Virus record (IMG/VR): IMGVR_UViG_3300046558_000096
Coordinates: 1-52,492 of that record
DNA: 52,492 bases
Reading direction: 5' to 3' (one strand)
DNA from: a virus
Shown here: positions 49,622 through 52,492 of the stretch, in pieces
Layout: every line of letters starts with the position of its first letter
Position numbering within the stretch: the stretch's first letter is position 1
Translations under genes and position numbers: made by a program
Notes under the pieces: model-generated
The model's database searches: none
Told to the model about the DNA's origin: nothing
Seen by the model: the letters and a program-made list of their open reading frames with translations, nothing else

Positions 49622-50376
49622 CCAAGCGCATCATCCCGGCGCTGCTAGTTCGCGGTCACCAGCTGGTCAAGGGCAAGCGATTCGTCAACGGGCGTAGCGT
49701 CGGCGCAGCCGAGCAGGCCGCCCGCATCTACGCGCGGCGCGGTGTCGATGAGCTGATCATCCTGGATATCGCCGCCACGCCGGCCGGGCGCGGCCCCGAT
49801 TTTGAAATGGTCGAGCGTATGACCGAGGGGAACTTCTGCCCGGTGTCGGTGGGAGGCGGCGTGCGCAGCGTGCATGATGTGCGCGCGCTGCTGGCCGCCG
49901 GCGCCGACAAGGTGGTGATCGGTACGGCCGCGCTGGACCTGGACTTGGTGAGCAACTGCATCAGCCGCTTCGGGAGCCAAGCCATCACCGTGGCGCTGGA
50001 CTACGCCGGCGATGCCTGGTACACGCATTGCGGGGCTACCGAGTGGCGCGCGCCCGGTGTCGAACGCCACCAAGTCATTGACCGCGCCATTGACATCGCG
50101 CAGGCCGGTGCTGGCGAGATCATCCTGACCTGCATCAACCGCGACGGCGTGATGGATGGCTACGATCTGGACATGATCCGCGCCGTGTCAAACGCCGTGG
50201 ATATCCCGCTGGTCGCCGCCGGCGGCTGCGGCACCTACCAGCACATGTACGAGGCCATCCAGGCCGGCGCCGATGCTGTTGCCGCTGGCGCCATGTTTCT
50301 GTTCACCGATGCCACCCCAGCCGGGGCGGCCGCTTATCTCACTGAAAGGGGAATACCATGCAGAACTACGACCTGA
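49615..50376 (+). CDS. WbuZ/HisF-like amidation-associated protein
   Basis: The 253-residue (beta/alpha)8 barrel starts MLTKRIIPALLVRGHQLVKGKRF in parts, with DELIILDIAATPAGRGPDF, SVGGGVRSVHDVR and AAGGCGTY. It is a HisF homologue, but the catalytic Asp at position 11 of HisF is Leu here, as in the WbuZ group that channels ammonia to PseA/WbpG. Histidine synthesis is therefore unlikely. No HisH-like glutaminase is seen beside it. Confidence 0.8.
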   Translation: MLTKRIIPALLVRGHQLVKGKRFVNGRSVGAAEQAARIYARRGVDELIILDIAATPAGRGPDFEMVERMTEGNFCPVSVGGGVRSVHDVRALLAAGADKVVIGTAALDLDLVSNCISRFGSQAITVALDYAGDAWYTHCGATEWRAPGVERHQVIDRAIDIAQAGAGEIILTCINRDGVMDGYDLDMIRAVSNAVDIPLVAAGGCGTYQHMYEAIQAGADAVAAGAMFLFTDATPAGAAAYLTERGIPCRTTT

Positions 50377-50489
50377 AAGAGCGCCAGAAGGATGCAGCGG
50401 ACAAGAAGCGCCTGGACCGCATCCTCAATTTCATCGCCATTCTCGGCGTGGTGGCGCTGGTCTGCATTCTGTTCCATGACAAGGGCTGA
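50358..50489 (+). CDS. Small single-span membrane protein (43 aa)
   Basis: It starts at ATG 50358 after AAGGGGA, overlapping the HisF-like gene. A highly charged start (KERQKDAADKKRLDR) precedes one transmembrane span (ILNFIAILGVVALVCIL). A membrane-bound helper of the sugar pathway is possible. No family recognised. Confidence 0.5.
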   Translation: MQNYDLKERQKDAADKKRLDRILNFIAILGVVALVCILFHDKG

Positions 50490-50490
50490 C

Positions 50491-50913
50491 ATGCGAAAAC
50501 TGACACTGGTGTCGGTCTACGAGGACCGCGCTATCTCCGCTGTGCAACTGCTTTTTACGCTGTTGCAAGAGCGCACGCCGGCACAGAGCATCAGCCACAA
50601 GGCCATGCCGACGTTCGAGCAGCACGTCAGTTTCGTCATGTCGCGCCCGTACGACGACAACTGGTATCTGGTACACATCGAGGGCGTCGGTGCTGTCGGG
50701 TGCGTCTACCTGACGCCGCAGCGCGAGATTGGCGTGTCGATCCTGCGGAAGCATCAGGGTCAGGGCTACGGCACGCGCGCGGTGCAGGAGCTGATGGACG
50801 CTTTCCACGGCCGCCAGTTCCTGGCCAACATCAACCCAGCCAACGCCGCGTCCATCGCCATGTTCGCGAGGCTCGGCTTTAACCACATTCAGAACACCTA
50901 CGCCTATGAATAA
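50491..50913 (+). CDS. GNAT acetyltransferase (PseH-like position)
   Basis: The 140-residue protein has GNAT motifs: WYLVHIEGVGAVGCVYL, GVSILRKHQGQGYGTRAV (the acetyl-CoA loop Q-G-x-G-T) and the NPANAASIAMFARLGF end. In the Pse pathway PseH N-acetylates the amino sugar made by PseC, so this is the best candidate. PseH is usually somewhat longer. It overlaps pseI by 8 bases. Confidence 0.7.
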   Translation: MRKLTLVSVYEDRAISAVQLLFTLLQERTPAQSISHKAMPTFEQHVSFVMSRPYDDNWYLVHIEGVGAVGCVYLTPQREIGVSILRKHQGQGYGTRAVQELMDAFHGRQFLANINPANAASIAMFARLGFNHIQNTYAYE

Positions 50914-51892
50914 ACCATTAATTTGTGCTGAAATGTCGGCCAATCACCTGGGCGACCTGGGCCGCGCGCTGGCTATCGTGGACGCGGCTGCCGATGCTGG
51001 TGCTGATGCCCTGAAAATTCAGACCTGGTTCCCAGATACCATGTGCCTGGACCGCAGCTACACGCTGGACAGCGGCCCCTGGGCTGGCCGCAAGTTATTC
51101 GACCTGTACAAGGAAGCATGGCTGCCATGGACTTGGCATCCGGCCATCTTCGCGCGCGCCGCCGAGCGCGGCATCGAATGCTTCAGCGCGCCATTCGATC
51201 GCCAGTCCGTGGACTTCCTGGAGGCGCTTGGCTGCCCGCGCTACAAGATCGCCAGCTTCGAACTGGTGGACCTGGAGCTGATCCGCTACGCCGCCAGCAA
51301 GGGCAAGCCGATGATCCTGTCCACCGGCATGGCCAGCTCGGATGAGATCGAGGCTGCACTGGGTGCCGTGGAATCGCAGCAGGGCGTGAATACCGCCACG
51401 GTGCTGAAGTGCACCAGCGCCTACCCAGCCGACGCCAGTGATGCGAATCTGTGCCATGGCCGCGCCTGGGGCTCGAAGTGGGGCGTGTCCGACCATACGC
51501 CTGGCATTGGTGTGGCCGTGGCTGCCGCCGCTCTGGGCGCGACCATGATCGAGAAGCACCTGACGCTGTCGCGCGCCGATGGTGGGCCGGATGCCGGTTT
51601 CAGCATGGAGCCGCACGAGTTCAAGCAGATGGTCATCGAGTGCCGCCGCGCCGCCGCCGCTATCGGTGAGCCCAAGTTCGGCCCCGGACCCAATGAGTCG
51701 ACCGCGCTGCGCCGCTCGCTGTACATAGCCAGGGACATCGCCGAGGGCGAAATACTGACTGCCGTGCATGTGTGCACCGCGCGCCCGGCCATGGGCCTGG
51801 CACCGCAGCAGCTTGGCATGGTGGTGGGTCTGCGCATGACCCGCGCGGCGCAGCGTGGCCAGCCCCTCACCGCCGACATGGTGCAGCCTTGA
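50906..51892 (+). CDS. pseI: PseI-like pseudaminic/nonulosonic acid synthase
   Basis: The 328-residue protein has the NeuB barrel (ICAEMSANHLGDLGRA, DALKIQTWFPDT, LSTGMASSDEIEAA, KCTSAYP, WGVSDHTPG) and a C-terminal SAF antifreeze-like domain from about residue 270 (RSLYIARDIAEGEIL). The LYKEAWLPW block after the first third favours PseI over sialic acid synthase. It condenses the six-carbon amino sugar with phosphoenolpyruvate to the nine-carbon acid. It ends the pathway part of the operon. Confidence 0.88.
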   Translation: MNKPLICAEMSANHLGDLGRALAIVDAAADAGADALKIQTWFPDTMCLDRSYTLDSGPWAGRKLFDLYKEAWLPWTWHPAIFARAAERGIECFSAPFDRQSVDFLEALGCPRYKIASFELVDLELIRYAASKGKPMILSTGMASSDEIEAALGAVESQQGVNTATVLKCTSAYPADASDANLCHGRAWGSKWGVSDHTPGIGVAVAAAALGATMIEKHLTLSRADGGPDAGFSMEPHEFKQMVIECRRAAAAIGEPKFGPGPNESTALRRSLYIARDIAEGEILTAVHVCTARPAMGLAPQQLGMVVGLRMTRAAQRGQPLTADMVQP

Positions 51893-52095
51893 GCATCGAC
51901 TGGTTCCGCACCGTGACAGACCTGGAGCGCATCTACACGCTCCAGCAGATCGGCCGCGCTGTCGGCCGTGACGCCGCCACCATCCACCGCTACAAGCAGG
52001 GCGCCGAGCCTCGCTACTCGGTGGGCGTGGCCATTCTCCAACTGCACGCCAAGCTGATCCCCACCTCCCCACCGCTGTCCCTGTCCACCACCTGA
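51889..52095 (+). CDS. Small HTH protein at the operon end (68 aa)
   Basis: A TTG start at 51889 overlaps the pseI stop (TTGA), with no clear ribosome site, suggesting re-initiation. The product has an HTH-like YTLQQIGRAVGRDAATIHRYKQG and a short Pro/Ser tail. It might regulate the late genes next door. A terminator follows at once. Confidence 0.5.
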   Translation: MSIDWFRTVTDLERIYTLQQIGRAVGRDAATIHRYKQGAEPRYSVGVAILQLHAKLIPTSPPLSLSTT

Positions 52096-52097
52096 CC

Positions 52098-52122
52098 AAG
52101 AGGCCGTTCTGGCCTCTTTTTT
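52098..52122 (+). terminator. Intrinsic terminator after the nonulosonate operon
   Basis: AAGAGGCC, loop GTTCT and GGCCTCTT, followed by T (52117-52122). It is an 8-bp stem that separates the sugar operon from the packaging genes. Confidence 0.9.
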
Positions 52123-52157
52123 CATTCCGCCTCACGTTTCCTATTCAGCAAGTGGAT

Positions 52158-52198
52158 ATTGCGGAAGTGTCGATTGAATCGTCCGATAATTCCGCAAT
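52158..52198. repeat. Nested palindromes upstream of the small terminase
   Basis: ATTGCGGAA (52158-52166) and TTCCGCAAT (52190-52198) are a perfect 9-bp inverted repeat. Inside it lies the near-concentric palindrome CGATT-G-AATCG (52171-52181). A GATAAT box (52185-52190) is also present, but the nearest -35-like TTGCGG (52159-52164) is 20 bp away, which is long. The position, just before the small terminase gene, suits a terminase recognition (pac/cos) site or an operator. That role is inference. Confidence 0.45.
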
Positions 52199-52212
52199 TG
52201 AGCAGAGGAAAT

Positions 52213-52492
52213 ATGGCTGAAGCGAGAAAAATCGATTGGGAACGAATTGAAACCGGCTGGCGTGCTGGGCTCAAGAGCGTGATGCAGATCGCTTTCGAGT
52301 ACGAGCAGGCCACCGGACACAAGATTTCCCATACCGCGATCAACAAGCATTTCCGCAAGCTCGGCGTGCCGCGTGACCTCGCAGCGAAGGTGCGGGCCAA
52401 AGCCGATGCGATAGTTTCAGCGTCGATGGTTTCAGCAACAGTTTCAACTGAAACCAAACCGAGCGATGCACGCATCATTGACGACAGTGCGC
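52213..52492 (+). CDS. Putative terminase small subunit, 5' part (continues at position 1)
   Basis: The ATG at 52213 follows a GAGG ribosome site (52205-52208) and reads 51 codons in frame to 52366, where the sequence becomes identical to position 1. The gene therefore continues across the circular join to the stop at 432, giving 194 residues. The N-terminal part (residues 15-50) looks like a helix-turn-helix DNA-binding domain, ending in a KHFRKLGVPRD motif. It sits directly upstream of the head genes, the usual place for the protein that recognises phage DNA and recruits the large terminase. The function is inferred from position and fold. A generic HTH protein is the alternative. Confidence 0.65.
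   Translation, partial: MAEARKIDWERIETGWRAGLKSVMQIAFEYEQATGHKISHTAINKHFRKLGVPRDLAAKVRAKADAIVSASMVSATVSTETKPSDARIIDDSA
52366..52492. repeat. 127-bp terminal repeat, identical to 1-127
   Basis: The last 127 bases equal bases 1-127 exactly. Because the repeat lies inside an uninterrupted gene, it marks a circular assembly rather than a biological terminal repeat. 127 is also a common maximum k-mer length of short-read assemblers. Confidence 0.95.

Noticed and set aside
49615-50376. True HisF of histidine biosynthesis
   Set aside because: The catalytic Asp near position 11 is Leu and the neighbours are amidotransferase and nonulosonate genes, which points to the WbuZ group.

Overview
The window is one complete tailed-phage genome, assembled as a circle. 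The last 127 bases (52366-52492) repeat the first 127 exactly, so the unit is 52,365 bp and the window edge cuts one gene, the putative small terminase. The virion genes follow the T7/podovirus plan: a T7-type head-tail connector, scaffold, capsid, gp11/gp12-like tail tube proteins, and a gp13-gp16-like set of ejected internal proteins. The DNA is GC-rich, and the accessory genes (DUF1376, YbcO, RusA, Gp49-like) resemble those of phages of Burkholderiales-type proteobacteria. The host assignment is an inference. No RNA polymerase, DNA polymerase, integrase, tRNA, reverse transcriptase or CRISPR array was found, so the phage seems to rely on host transcription and replication machinery.

Layout. 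(1) 52213-29347, plus strand, late region: small terminase, head decoration and fibre-like genes, large terminase, GNAT, connector, scaffold, capsid (behind its own promoter and a structured leader), tail tube genes, internal virion proteins, two tandem tailspikes with a common anchor domain, and a lysis cassette (membrane protein, GH73-type endolysin, holin). (2) 38626-29344, minus strand, early operon: small proteins, a Cas4/RecB-like nuclease with a four-cysteine pattern, a RecT-like annealing protein, an SbcC-like ATPase, then a run of accessory proteins rich in Cys pairs and coiled coils. (3) 38627-38782: a divergent control region with repeated operator-like 11-mers between two opposed promoters, next to a small HTH protein. 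(4) 38783-45795, plus strand, early/middle region: DUF1367, winged helix, a C5 cytosine methyltransferase with a full-length second ORF nested in another frame, a YbcO-like nuclease, RusA, a putative small structured RNA with its own promoter and terminator, a DUF1376 replication protein carrying four 14-bp iterons, a replication accessory protein, and a set of small genes separated by hairpins. (5) 45866-51892: a nonulosonic (pseudaminic-type) acid operon with PseB, PseC-like, PseF, PseA-like and WbuZ/HisF-like proteins, a GNAT and PseI, followed by a small HTH gene and a terminator just before the terminase.

How it fits together. The divergent switch probably starts recombination functions leftward and replication/methylation functions rightward. 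The sugar operon would make, or finish, a CMP-activated nine-carbon sugar, probably for the host surface or the virion. Its enzymes are mostly shorter than usual, and PseG and the glutaminase partner are not seen, so host enzymes would have to fill in. The best candidates for something new are the three-way-junction RNA at about 42140-42257, the nested ORF in the methyltransferase gene, and the phage-borne nonulosonate pathway.
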